64,000 nt of DNA from NCBI GenBank assembly GCA_002686945.1, contig NYYZ01000032.1, forward strand, positions 55,406 to 119,405, given 5' to 3'. Made by a program: the position numbers and the translations under genes. The notes under the pieces were generated by a model. That model was not told the origin of the DNA, did no database searches, and saw only the letters and a list, made by a program, of their open reading frames with translations. This DNA is from Planctomycetota bacterium. Its GTDB lineage: Bacteria; Planctomycetota; UBA1135; GCA-002686595. This document shows, piece by piece, positions 38,501-47,987 of the stretch (positions within the stretch are counted from its first letter, which is position 1; every line of letters starts with the position of its first letter).

Positions 38501-39271
38501 ATGCACAGAGTGAACACAGCTGCCCCATTCCGAGACAGCTGGGGCCGTGGGGACCCGCGCAGGAAGGTATTCTCTCCACCAAACTACCCCGACGCCGTGC
38601 CCGCCCTCGACCCCTTCATCCTGCGCCAACGACTGGAGCATGCCCGCCTGCTTCTGGTGTTCTCCCCCAGTTCCCTTCAAACAGGTCTGGCCGCCCTGGA
38701 AGAAGCCCTGCCCCATGTGGATCTGGTGCAGGTGCGCCCCAAGCAGGCGCGAGAGGAGGGCTCATCCTCCGCTCTGACGCGAGATTGGACCCGAGCGGTG
38801 CTCGAACTCGTGGCCCGCGCCCCGGATGTGGCACCTCTTGTAATGGTCAATGACCATGTGGATGTGGCGGCGCTCCTACGGGACGAGGGCTGCGCGGGAG
38901 TTCACCTGGGCCAAGGAGACTGTCCCGTGCAAGATGCTCGCGCCTTCCTCGGAGCGGACCCCTTGATCGGCCTCTCAACCCACAACAACGAGCAGGTCGC
39001 CGCCTCCTGGAATGAACCCGTGGACTACCTGGGCTTCGGCCCGATCTTTCCATCTTCAACGAAAGCCACAGGGCCAGCACTAGGCCCTGATCGCGCGTGG
39101 ATCGCGGCATCAGCCACCACTCGGCCCCTGTTTCCGATCGGCGGCATTGATAGGAGCTGCGCTGCCGAGCTCGCCCAGGTAGGTCGCGCGGCGGTGTCCT
39201 CGGCAATCCTGACCGCCGAGGACCCGGGTATCGCGGCGGAGACCCTACGCGCGATGCTCAGCCCCGACTGA
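38501..39271 (+). CDS. thiE: Thiamine phosphate synthase (start uncertain)
   Basis: VDLVQVRPK...VMVNDHVDVAALLRDEGCAGVHLGQGDCPVQDARAFLGADPLIGLSTHN...VDYLGFGPIFPSSTKATGP...PLFPIGGID. Confidence 0.88.
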   Translation: MHRVNTAAPFRDSWGRGDPRRKVFSPPNYPDAVPALDPFILRQRLEHARLLLVFSPSSLQTGLAALEEALPHVDLVQVRPKQAREEGSSSALTRDWTRAVLELVARAPDVAPLVMVNDHVDVAALLRDEGCAGVHLGQGDCPVQDARAFLGADPLIGLSTHNNEQVAASWNEPVDYLGFGPIFPSSTKATGPALGPDRAWIAASATTRPLFPIGGIDRSCAAELAQVGRAAVSSAILTAEDPGIAAETLRAMLSPD

Positions 39272-39273
39272 GT

Positions 39274-40365
39274 TCAGCTCTCACGCCGCTTGCCAAAGAG
39301 CAGCATGGTGTCGCCGTAGCTATAGAAGCGATAGCCCCGTTCGATCGCCTCGCCGTACAAGCGCAGCATGCGCTCAGTGCCGATGAAGGAAGCCACCAGC
39401 ATCAACAGGGTCGTGCGCGGCAAGTGAAAATTCGTCAAGAGGACGTCCACCACCTGCGGACCATGAGGAGGACGCAGAAAGATGCGCGTCTCCCCCGCTC
39501 CGGCGGCCACGAGCCCACCAGGTTGGGCGCAGGTCTCCAGTACCCGGGCAGCGGTAGTTCCAACGCAAACCACACGCCCACCGGCCTCGCGGGTTTGTGC
39601 CACAAGCTCTGCCGTGCGTTGGGGCAGAGAGTAGGTCTCCACATGCATGGGGTGCTGTTCGGGATCGTCCAACTGCAGCCGCTGAAAGGTGCCCAGCCCC
39701 ACATGCAGAGTCACCACAGCCCGTTGCACACCTCTGTCCTCCAGGCGCTCCAGCAATTCCCGGGTAAAGTGCAGGCCAGCTGTAGGCGCAGCCACGGAAC
39801 CGGTCTGGGCGGCGTAGACCGTCTGGTAGCGGGTCGCATCCTGCACGAGTCGCGGGTCATCCGGGGCGCGCTCGATGTAAGGGGGCAGAGGAATCGCGCC
39901 ATAGGACTCCAACAACTCTTCATCCGGCCGCCCTTGCGCCCGATCCCCCTCCAGAGCAGCGATCCAGGTGGCGATTGGCTGGCCATGGGAGTCTGTTTCG
40001 CGCTCCAGCAAGCGGACCCCCAAGCCCTCCGCCACCTTCAACAGGGAACCAGCCCGTTGTTTTTTTCCAGGTCGCACAAGGACGCGCCAGGCGCCAACAG
40101 GCTTGGCCAAGGCCTCAAGAAACAGCAACTCCACCTGCCCTCCGCTCGCTCGCTGGGCCATGACGCGCGCATGCCTCACGCGACTGTCGTTGACCACCAG
40201 AAGGTCTCCTGGCTCAATCCATTGAATCAGGTCGCGCACATGCCCGTGCTCGGTTTCATCCTCGAAAACACGGTGCACCAGAAGGCGCGCCGAATCCCTC
40301 GGTTCTGCCGGAGTCTGGGCGATCCGATCCGGGGGCAGTTGGTAGTCAAGGTCGCTGAGTTTCAC
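39274..40365 (-). CDS. queA: S-adenosylmethionine:tRNA ribosyltransferase-isomerase
   Basis: MKLSDLDYQLPPDRIAQTPAEPRDSARLLV...GSVAAPTAGLHFT...TNFHLPRTTLLMLVASFIG. Confidence 0.97.
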   Translation of the reverse strand: MKLSDLDYQLPPDRIAQTPAEPRDSARLLVHRVFEDETEHGHVRDLIQWIEPGDLLVVNDSRVRHARVMAQRASGGQVELLFLEALAKPVGAWRVLVRPGKKQRAGSLLKVAEGLGVRLLERETDSHGQPIATWIAALEGDRAQGRPDEELLESYGAIPLPPYIERAPDDPRLVQDATRYQTVYAAQTGSVAAPTAGLHFTRELLERLEDRGVQRAVVTLHVGLGTFQRLQLDDPEQHPMHVETYSLPQRTAELVAQTREAGGRVVCVGTTAARVLETCAQPGGLVAAGAGETRIFLRPPHGPQVVDVLLTNFHLPRTTLLMLVASFIGTERMLRLYGEAIERGYRFYSYGDTMLLFGKRRES

Positions 40366-40477
40366 GCGCCGCAGAGGATAGAGTCCCGCCCGCGGGAAAG
40401 CAGGTCCCTAACAGAACCCGTTTCTACAGATGCGCGCCGCGAATGCCGTAGATGGGCCTAGGGCCGTTAGGCTCCCC

Positions 40478-40572
40478 GATTCAACCCACGCCCGGGGGGG
40501 CCGTGAGGTTGAGTCGAGGCCTTCTGTAAAGAAGTCTGGGTCGTCGAGGTCAAACTCGGCGACCCTTTTTTT
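40478..40572 (+). ncRNA. Candidate small RNA: two hairpins followed by a rho-independent terminator
   Basis: gattcaacc(40478-86)/ggttgagtc(40507-15); cttct(40521-25)/agaag(40530-34); gggtcgtcgag(40538-48)/ctcggcgaccc(40555-65) then TTTTTTT(40566-72). No annotated + strand gene precedes it. Confidence 0.35.
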
Positions 40573-40577
40573 GGCGC

Positions 40578-43073
40578 TCACTCGATCTCGGCGCGCTTGA
40601 GCCGGGAACTGACGGTCGCCTTGTCCCAGCCCATCAGGCGCGCGACCCCGGCCACGTTGACCCGCCCCTGGGTTGTGCTGGTCTCGGCGCAGGCGGCCTT
40701 GAGGGCAGGGTAGCTGCGCGCATCAAGGGGCAACTTGCGATCCCGGGGTATGCCCATGGGCCGCAGCAGGTCCATGATCTGCTCCAGGTCCAGGTCAATT
40801 CCATTGGCCTGGATCACCAGGGTCGACATGGCCTCGCTCAGCTCTCGCAGACCTCCTTTCCAGGGCAGACGCCAAAGCCAGGCAAAGGCCTCTTCACTGA
40901 CGCGAGGCGGATCACAGGACTCCTCGCGGGCATGCAATTGCAGCAAGCCGGGGATCCATGCGAAGAGTTCATCCCGACGTCGATCCAGGCCCTCCACATC
41001 TACACGGCAGCGCAACACCAGATCCAGCAGATCCGAGTTCCACTTCCAGTTGTTCGGCTCGCTGCTGGTGGACAGGATCAGATTGCGGCCCTGGTCCGAA
41101 CAGATCAAGTCCAACAACAGCGCCTGCCCTTCCCTGGACAGGAACTCCGGCTGGGTCAGGAATATGGGGCCATCTCCGACCTCGGACCTTCGGAAATTAC
41201 GTCCATCGAAACGGCGAGCGACACCCAGGCCCCGCAGATAAAAACCCCAGCGCGAGAGAGTGGCCTTCCCGCATCCCGTTGGACCCACCAGAAGAATCGG
41301 CCCCTTGCTGGCGGAAGCCCGGGACAAGCGGTCCAAGAGGCCAACGAATCCAGGCACACGAGAAGGCAGGTACAAGGAGCGGTGAAACCGTTCCCGATGA
41401 AAGCGGCAAAAACGCATGACTTCCAGTTCACGGGCCGCACCGGACGCGCACTCCGCAAGTACCTCAAGCAAGTCCGCGTCAATGCTCTTTGCGCGAACCG
41501 CTTCCAGACAGAAGAACCCGATCAGCAAGTTCCCACGCTTGAGGGGCAGTGCAACACCACCTACTGAATCCACGTGAACCGAGAGCTGAGGATCGGCACC
41601 CTCAAAAGTGCTGACACCACCCAGGCGCTGAGCGCGGTCCAGAATCCCAGCGCCTCCTTTCCACTTGCCCTTGAGGGGCAGAGGCTTGCCTGAGGTGGCA
41701 ACCAACCGGGGCTCACCGTCCTCAATCACATAGCCAAACCAGCGGCGACGGCCAAGGCCCCGTTTTGTGGCTTGCATCAGATTGTGGAAGGGAGCGTGAA
41801 GTTCAAGATCATCGAGCCGGGTTTCGGCCGTGTTGTCCTCATTGGGCGCGACCTCTCCATTGTCGACAATGGACTTCTCCACCTGGGGCAAGGACATGTG
41901 TTCTGCCCAGGGAGCGGCGATGCGTTCCAGCCGACTGGCGCACACGTTGGGAGCCTGGGGCCACTCCACATGCAGCCACCCGCAGACACCCACTTCCTCG
42001 GCCACAATCGGCACCACACCAACTGAGCGGGTATCCGGATGGAGGGCCGCAGTAGGTTTGGAGACGCTGCGGTGATCGAAAACCATGCTACAGCTCTCCA
42101 TGGCTTCCCGAGCGGGGTCCGCTCCACTGCGCCAGCCTCTGCGCCTGGCGGCGCCCCAGACAGACAGCTTGGTCTGGACTCCGGGTTCCACGGCAGCGAA
42201 TTCCAACTGGGAATGACCATCGCGCAGGGAGTGCACACTGAGCACGAGAGCACCCAGGTCCTCGGCGCTGCGGACCAACCCCTTCTCAGGGCGCACGAAG
42301 GAACCCGGTGTGCGCGGAATCCCCGCCAGGGCAAGAGAAAACTCAGGCTTACGCTCGCGCAGGGCCACCAGGAAAGCGGGCACGGGCCAAGGCTGGGAGT
42401 GCATGGGCTCAGCGCCGTCGTGATCAGTCCCAAGCAATGCATGAGCCCAGGCAGTGAGGCGTGCACTACCCGGCAAGCCCCCCGCAAACCGCAAGTCCTG
42501 CAAACACTTGTTGGGTTGGCCGCGCTCCAGTTCAACTGCCGCCCTTTCAATGCGCGCCTGGGCGGCAAACGGCCTCTTGTGTTTGAGCAGGGTGCCCCAG
42601 CTCGCCATTGCGCGCTCGTGCAGACCAAGCACATGCTCCAGGCGCGCCCTCCAGATAGCAGCACGATCTGCGTGCATGCCCATTTCGCAAAGGCCCTTCA
42701 AAATACGCGTACCGATCTGCTCGTAGCTCTCCCCAAGATCAGGTTGGTTGATAGTGACCTTGGGATCCACAGCCCATTGAGCCCAGCCCTCGTGCCAACT
42801 CACATTCGGTTGACCTACAAAAATCACCGCATCCTCGTGCTGCAGACCGCCCACCAGATGACGCATCAGATCCTCACCCACCTGCAAACGACGGCCTGCG
42901 AGATGATCTTCCAGAATCTTCCCCATGTCGCGCCGGGGAGGCTGGGCATCCAAGGGCCGCACGGTCAGTGAGCGCACGGCCCGCACCGCGCTCAAGATGT
43001 CCCGCGCCCGGGCAAATGCGCTCTCATCGGGCTCGCCAAAGGAAGCCAAGAGGTTTTCCCGATGGTGGCTCAT
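40578..43073 (-). CDS. GAF/degenerate AAA/Fis-type HTH regulator-like protein
   Basis: 831 aa; GAF-like regions, GPILLVGPTGCGKATLSRW, GDGPIFLTQPEFLSREGQALLLDLI, C-terminal NVAGVARLMGWDKATVSSRLKRAEI HTH. Confidence 0.7.
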   Translation of the reverse strand: MSHHRENLLASFGEPDESAFARARDILSAVRAVRSLTVRPLDAQPPRRDMGKILEDHLAGRRLQVGEDLMRHLVGGLQHEDAVIFVGQPNVSWHEGWAQWAVDPKVTINQPDLGESYEQIGTRILKGLCEMGMHADRAAIWRARLEHVLGLHERAMASWGTLLKHKRPFAAQARIERAAVELERGQPNKCLQDLRFAGGLPGSARLTAWAHALLGTDHDGAEPMHSQPWPVPAFLVALRERKPEFSLALAGIPRTPGSFVRPEKGLVRSAEDLGALVLSVHSLRDGHSQLEFAAVEPGVQTKLSVWGAARRRGWRSGADPAREAMESCSMVFDHRSVSKPTAALHPDTRSVGVVPIVAEEVGVCGWLHVEWPQAPNVCASRLERIAAPWAEHMSLPQVEKSIVDNGEVAPNEDNTAETRLDDLELHAPFHNLMQATKRGLGRRRWFGYVIEDGEPRLVATSGKPLPLKGKWKGGAGILDRAQRLGGVSTFEGADPQLSVHVDSVGGVALPLKRGNLLIGFFCLEAVRAKSIDADLLEVLAECASGAARELEVMRFCRFHRERFHRSLYLPSRVPGFVGLLDRLSRASASKGPILLVGPTGCGKATLSRWGFYLRGLGVARRFDGRNFRRSEVGDGPIFLTQPEFLSREGQALLLDLICSDQGRNLILSTSSEPNNWKWNSDLLDLVLRCRVDVEGLDRRRDELFAWIPGLLQLHAREESCDPPRVSEEAFAWLWRLPWKGGLRELSEAMSTLVIQANGIDLDLEQIMDLLRPMGIPRDRKLPLDARSYPALKAACAETSTTQGRVNVAGVARLMGWDKATVSSRLKRAEIE

Positions 43074-43693
43074 TCAGAGCTGCCCTCAGCCGAAAGGTCG
43101 GGATCATCGAGGGAACCGATGGCCCGGGCCACATCGCGCAGGATGACTTGAGTTTCAAAACGGTTGAGAGGAAACTCCTCAACCACCTGCTCGAAAGCCA
43201 CCCCATCCAGAAATGCTCGGTGCACCACTTCACGCTCCAATTGCTCCAGGCGATTGATGATCTCCACCGCCTGCCAACAGACCTCGGGTTTCATGCCCAC
43301 GTCCTTCCAGGCCACCGACCACGCGCCCAGGGGCTTGCAGTTCTTCTTGAGGATGCCACGCACAACCCGGTCCACCAGCTCAAGCAGGAACTCCTCCGAG
43401 TCGGAATACTCATCCAAGCCAACCGACTCGGCAATCGCCACGCAGACCTCGTCGTGCACGACCTCCGAATCAAGCAACAGGGTGTGCTCGTCGATGTAGG
43501 CCCGCACGAGTCGGTGCAGACGCAAAGGATCGCCGCTCAGCAGCCTCTTGAGGACCTGGCGCGGTGTACCGCGCAGGGAAACCCAGCGAGGCACGTTGAG
43601 GGGCTTGGCGGTGTCGGGAGTGGTCGAGTCCACCAACGGCTCAGAAGACCCGTTCTCGGGATCAGGCTGATTGCCGGCGAGCGAAGAGGACAT
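43070..43693 (-). CDS. Sigma-factor-like small protein (region-4-like C-terminus)
   Basis: Start MSSSLAGNQ at 43693; INRLEQLEREVVHRAFLDGVAFEQVVEEFPLNRFETQVILRDVARAI resembles sigma region 4; 4-nt ATGA overlap with the downstream gene. Confidence 0.45.
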   Translation of the reverse strand: MSSSLAGNQPDPENGSSEPLVDSTTPDTAKPLNVPRWVSLRGTPRQVLKRLLSGDPLRLHRLVRAYIDEHTLLLDSEVVHDEVCVAIAESVGLDEYSDSEEFLLELVDRVVRGILKKNCKPLGAWSVAWKDVGMKPEVCWQAVEIINRLEQLEREVVHRAFLDGVAFEQVVEEFPLNRFETQVILRDVARAIGSLDDPDLSAEGSSE

Positions 43694-43961
43694 TCTTGGG
43701 GGGCTCCGATAAGAAGCGGCCCTTGGGACCTTCGGAAGCCCCCTGAGCCTAGAAGTTCCCATTGTGAACAGGGTCTTGGAGCGCTCCCACAGACCAGAGA
43801 CATTGCAGCTTCTTTGATTCAGCCTCACGAGGCTGGTCTCGGTGAGGGGGTTCCTCCTAGCGAACTAGGGGTTGTCCCAGTCTCATGAATCGCAGGGCCA
43901 GCACCCCGAGGCTCGACCTTGCCTGCCTGAATGCGTACCGTCTGCCTTCGGAGTACTCCCT

Positions 43962-44732
43962 GTGACAAGATTTCTAGAAGGTAAGACCAGTTTGGTTCTG
44001 GGTGTCGCCAACAAGCGCTCCCTCGCTTGGGGCTGCGCCCGTTCCCTCGCCAATGCGGGCATGCGGGTCGCCCTGACCTATGCCAGCGAGCGCTTGGAAA
44101 AGAACGTGCGCGACCTGGCGGAAGAGCTTCCCGGATCGATCTGCGTGCCCTGCGACGTGACTCAGCCTGAGGAGATCGACTCGGCTTTCGAGACCATCGG
44201 CGCTGAGTTCGGCGGCCTCGACTCCCTGGTGCACGCCATTGCCTTCGCCAAGCGGGAAGAGTTGCAGGGAAACTTCTTTGAGACCACAAAAGAAGGCTAC
44301 ATGTTGGCCCACGAGGTCTCGGCCTATTCCCTCACCGCAGTAGCACGCAGAGCACTGCCTCTGATGAAAGATCGAGAAGGGTCCATCGTGACACTCTCCT
44401 ACCTGGGATCGGAGCGCGTCATCCCCAACTACAACATCATGGGCATCGCCAAGGCAGCCCTCGAAGCCAGCGTTCGCTATCTTGCTGCAGACTTGGGTCC
44501 GCGCGGAATTCGCGTCAACGCGATCAGCGCAGGCCCCATCAAGACTCTCTCAGCTGCGGGTGTGGGCAACTTCTCTGAACTGCTTGCAAGCATCGAGGGC
44601 AAAGCGCCCCTCCGACGCAATGTGACATCGGAAGAAGTGGGCGACACCTGCCAGTTCCTGTGCGGACCCCAATCCCGGGGCATCACTGGCTCGGTGATCT
44701 TCGTGGATGCGGGCTTCCACATCATGGGTTAG
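43962..44732 (+). CDS. fabI: Enoyl-[acyl-carrier-protein] reductase (NADH)
   Basis: FLEGKTSLVLGVANKRSLAWGCARSLANAGMRVALTY...LSYLGSERVIPNYNIMGIAKAALEASVRYLAADLGPRGIRVNAISAGPIKTL; GTG start assumed at 43962. Confidence 0.95.
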   Translation: MTRFLEGKTSLVLGVANKRSLAWGCARSLANAGMRVALTYASERLEKNVRDLAEELPGSICVPCDVTQPEEIDSAFETIGAEFGGLDSLVHAIAFAKREELQGNFFETTKEGYMLAHEVSAYSLTAVARRALPLMKDREGSIVTLSYLGSERVIPNYNIMGIAKAALEASVRYLAADLGPRGIRVNAISAGPIKTLSAAGVGNFSELLASIEGKAPLRRNVTSEEVGDTCQFLCGPQSRGITGSVIFVDAGFHIMG

Positions 44733-44777
44733 GAGAGCCTGACAACAAGACAGGCCCCGCCCCACAGGACGAGCCCT

Positions 44778-45938
44778 ATGACTGAACCTCAGCCGAGCAG
44801 CAAGCAGGAGCCCCCCAAGTCTCCCCTCCTGGGGCGCATCGCACGCATCCTCGCTGCCTCCCTGCTGCTGCTGCTGATCGTGGTGGAATTGGGCACACGC
44901 ATTGTCTCGCTGCCCGGACTGAGCCAGAGCGACCTCAATCCCAGTCAGGAGCAGGCCGACGGACATCTGCGCACCATCGGCCACCCCTATCTGGCCTACG
45001 TGGGGCGCCCCGATTGGAGCCGCGAGGCAGATGAAAAAGACGGCCAGAAATCCCACGGGGCAAGAGGATTCCGGAACCCGGAACCGCCCCTCCAGAAAGC
45101 CCCGGGGGCCTTCCGCATCGCCTGCCTGGGAGGCTCCAGCACCTATGGCAGCAGTCCCAGCAGTGACGCCGCCACCTGGCCGGCGCAGTTGGAAACGATT
45201 CTCAATGCCAGCCATCAGCGCCCGATCGAGGTGCTCAACGCGGGCCTCATGGGCTGGAGCACCTTTGAGAGCCTGATCAACTACTCCCTCAGGGTGAGCG
45301 ACTATCAACCGGATCTGGTACTGGTCTATCACGGGATCAACGACATGCGCTGCGCCCTGTATCTGCGCGGCGGGGACCCCCAGGCTGACAATACCCATTG
45401 GCGACTGGGATGGCCCCGGCTTGTGCGCACGCCCGGGGAGTCGTTGCTTGAGGTCAGCCAGACCTATCTGATCTGGCGCAGATACATGTCAGACTATGGG
45501 GTCGGTCAGAAATCCCTGGGCTTCTATGGCATCAAGAACTACCGCGCAGATGACAAAGATCCCTTCTGGCGCGAAGAGCCCCCGAGCATTGGGTTCGAGA
45601 ACTTCCAACGCAACCTGATCAGCCTGCAGGCGGTAGTCAAGGCTCACGGAGCCCAGATCATGTTCGGCACCCAAGGCTGCAAGCGCAGCGACATCCACGC
45701 CAAGTCCAAGCATCAGCAATGGGCCGGACTCGATGAAATCGAGACCATCACCCGTCATGTGGCGGCCAAGCGTGGAGTTCACCTGTGCGAGTCCCGCCTG
45801 GCCCTTGAAGGCCAGGCCCAGGAGCGCGGAGTGGAGGTGATTTTCACCCGCGAGGTACACCTCACGGACGAAGGGGCGCGAGTCCTGGCCGCCGCCTTCG
45901 CCGACCGCATTGGACAACTGGGGTTGATACCCGAGTAG
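44778..45938 (+). CDS. Membrane-anchored SGNH/GDSL hydrolase
   Basis: RIACLGGSSTYGSSPSSDAATWPAQLE...LVLVYHGINDMR...VHLTDEGARVLA. Confidence 0.85.
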   Translation: MTEPQPSSKQEPPKSPLLGRIARILAASLLLLLIVVELGTRIVSLPGLSQSDLNPSQEQADGHLRTIGHPYLAYVGRPDWSREADEKDGQKSHGARGFRNPEPPLQKAPGAFRIACLGGSSTYGSSPSSDAATWPAQLETILNASHQRPIEVLNAGLMGWSTFESLINYSLRVSDYQPDLVLVYHGINDMRCALYLRGGDPQADNTHWRLGWPRLVRTPGESLLEVSQTYLIWRRYMSDYGVGQKSLGFYGIKNYRADDKDPFWREEPPSIGFENFQRNLISLQAVVKAHGAQIMFGTQGCKRSDIHAKSKHQQWAGLDEIETITRHVAAKRGVHLCESRLALEGQAQERGVEVIFTREVHLTDEGARVLAAAFADRIGQLGLIPE

Positions 45939-45956
45939 GTTGTTCGGTAGCGCACA

Positions 45957-46760
45957 TCACTGTCCTCGCGGCAACACAATCGGTCGCCCGGAATCAGGGA
46001 ACGCACCAAACCAAAGACGCGCGCCATAGACCGGCGTCAAGACCTCCGGGCGCAGGACCTCCTCCGGCGTACCCTCGGCAGCAACCCCGCCCTCCGCCAA
46101 CAACAACACGCGCGAGGCATACTGGCTGGTCAGGTTCAAGTCATGGGTCACAACCAGCACCGCCGTGCCCGCTTGTGCCTGTAGATGGATGAGGTCAAGC
46201 ACCGCAACCTGATGTTCTGGATCCAAGGCGGTGGTGGGCTCATCCAGCAAGAGCGCCGGAGCCTCTTGTGCCAGCGCCCTCGCCAGCAATACCCGCTGGC
46301 GCTGGCCACTGGAAAGTTGCCCCACCATGCGCCCCGCAAACTGGGCACCGTCGGCCTGCTCCAGGGAACGCAGGACCAGCTCTTCATCGTGCGCACCTGG
46401 AGAACCCCAAACAGGCACATGGGCATAACGCCCACCCATCACAAAGCGCCTGACAGGAACACCATTGACCCCGTCAATGCTCTGGGGCACCACCGCCATG
46501 TGCCGCGCCAATTCGCGAGGAGTCAGGCTTGCCGTCGCCTCTCCGCCCAATTCCACAGATCCGCCCCCGGGCGTCAAGCTGCCGGACAACAAGTTCAGCA
46601 AGGTGGTCTTGCCCGAGCCATTGGCTCCCAGGACGAACAGCATTTCCCCGCTACACAAATCCAGATTCACACCACTCAGCACCGGTGTGTCGCGCTCGTA
46701 TGCGAAATTCAAATCCCGGGCTCGCACCAGCGGGTAGTCAACACCTCGCTGCTCTACCAC
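45957..46760 (-). CDS. ABC transporter ATP-binding protein, iron-siderophore/B12 (FecE/BtuD) type
   Basis: MLFVLGANGSGKTTLLNLLSG, QLSSGQRQRVLLARALAQEAPALLLDEPTTALD. Confidence 0.93.
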   Translation of the reverse strand: MVEQRGVDYPLVRARDLNFAYERDTPVLSGVNLDLCSGEMLFVLGANGSGKTTLLNLLSGSLTPGGGSVELGGEATASLTPRELARHMAVVPQSIDGVNGVPVRRFVMGGRYAHVPVWGSPGAHDEELVLRSLEQADGAQFAGRMVGQLSSGQRQRVLLARALAQEAPALLLDEPTTALDPEHQVAVLDLIHLQAQAGTAVLVVTHDLNLTSQYASRVLLLAEGGVAAEGTPEEVLRPEVLTPVYGARLWFGAFPDSGRPIVLPRGQ

Positions 46761-47821
46761 GACCGGTCCCTGGTTTGAGTCAGCAAAATGAACAGAAAGA
46801 AGGGCCCGCCCAAGAGCGCCGTCAACGCCCCCGGGGGCAAGATTGCGCTCCCCATGATTACGAGTTGCAAGAGATCCAGGGTCGGCAGCAGCAGGGCACC
46901 GATCAAAGCCGCAGCAGGCAGCAGGCGCGCGTGCCCCGCACCCACGAACTTACGCGCTATGTGGGGCACCACCAATCCGACAAACCCTATGGCGCCCACC
47001 GCCGAAACGGCACAGGCCGTGGCCCCACTCGCCACGCCCACCACCAGCCAACGCATGGCGCGGGTGGAGACCCCAAGCCGCCGAGCGTCAACCTCTCCTC
47101 CTGCAAACAAATCCAGCGCAAAGGCCGCTCGGGGAATCACCAGCAGGGCCGGGATCAGGCCTGCCAGGATCATGCCCACATGGTATGGCTCCCGATCTCG
47201 CAGGGTGCCGAAGCTCCAAGCCAACATGGCCTGAGCTACTTGCCAGTCGTCGAGCACCAGGGCTTGAATCGCCACAAAGATCCCACCCAGGGTCGCGTTG
47301 ACCGCCACCCCAACCAGGATCAAGGTCGCTGCTCCCGAGCGCCCCGGCCCCTGGGCAATACCCAGCACCAAGGCCACCGTGACCACCGCCCCCAGGAATG
47401 AACAGAACGAAAGGGCATAGGGCGTCCAACTGCGCGTGCCCTCCAACAGGAGCTCGGGTCCATACCCACCCACCAGCAGGATGGCCAAAGTCGCCCCCAG
47501 AGTCGCCCCCGCTGAAACTCCCAGCACACCGGGAGCCGCCAGGGGATTGCGGAACAGTCCCTGCAAGTAGACCCCGGAAATCGCCAAGGCCGCACCAGCA
47601 AGGCTGGCACAAAGAGCTCGCCAAAGCCGCAGCTCATGAATCGCCTGCTCGGCCCCAGGCAGAGCCTCGCCCAGGTTCATCAGACTGGCCAAGGCCCCCA
47701 GCACCTGACCAAGCCCACTGACCCCGGTACTGCCCACGGCCACCTGACAGAGGATCAGGCCAACAAACGCAATCGATCCAAGCAGCCAGAGAGGTAGGAG
47801 GGATCGCTGGGGGCCGGGCAT
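46754..47821 (-). CDS. FecCD/BtuC-type ABC transporter permease
   Basis: Start MPGPQRSLLPLW at 47821; LRLWRALCASLAGAALAISGVYLQGLFRNPLAAPGVLGVSAGA, VGAIGFVGLVVPHIARKFVG. Confidence 0.93.
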   Translation of the reverse strand: MPGPQRSLLPLWLLGSIAFVGLILCQVAVGSTGVSGLGQVLGALASLMNLGEALPGAEQAIHELRLWRALCASLAGAALAISGVYLQGLFRNPLAAPGVLGVSAGATLGATLAILLVGGYGPELLLEGTRSWTPYALSFCSFLGAVVTVALVLGIAQGPGRSGAATLILVGVAVNATLGGIFVAIQALVLDDWQVAQAMLAWSFGTLRDREPYHVGMILAGLIPALLVIPRAAFALDLFAGGEVDARRLGVSTRAMRWLVVGVASGATACAVSAVGAIGFVGLVVPHIARKFVGAGHARLLPAAALIGALLLPTLDLLQLVIMGSAILPPGALTALLGGPFFLFILLTQTRDRSW

Positions 47822-47987
47822 GAGCAGCAGAGTAGAGGCCGGGGGCAAGGGTGTCGAGCCGGGCTTGCAGGCGAGCGGCAAGAAACCTGCGCTGGGGGCA
47901 GGTGCCTTCGGCTCCCTGGGGCTCCCCATGGGCTACCCTCCTCGGATTGTCCCTCTCGGCCAGACCCCAACAACACCTTCATTCCTC

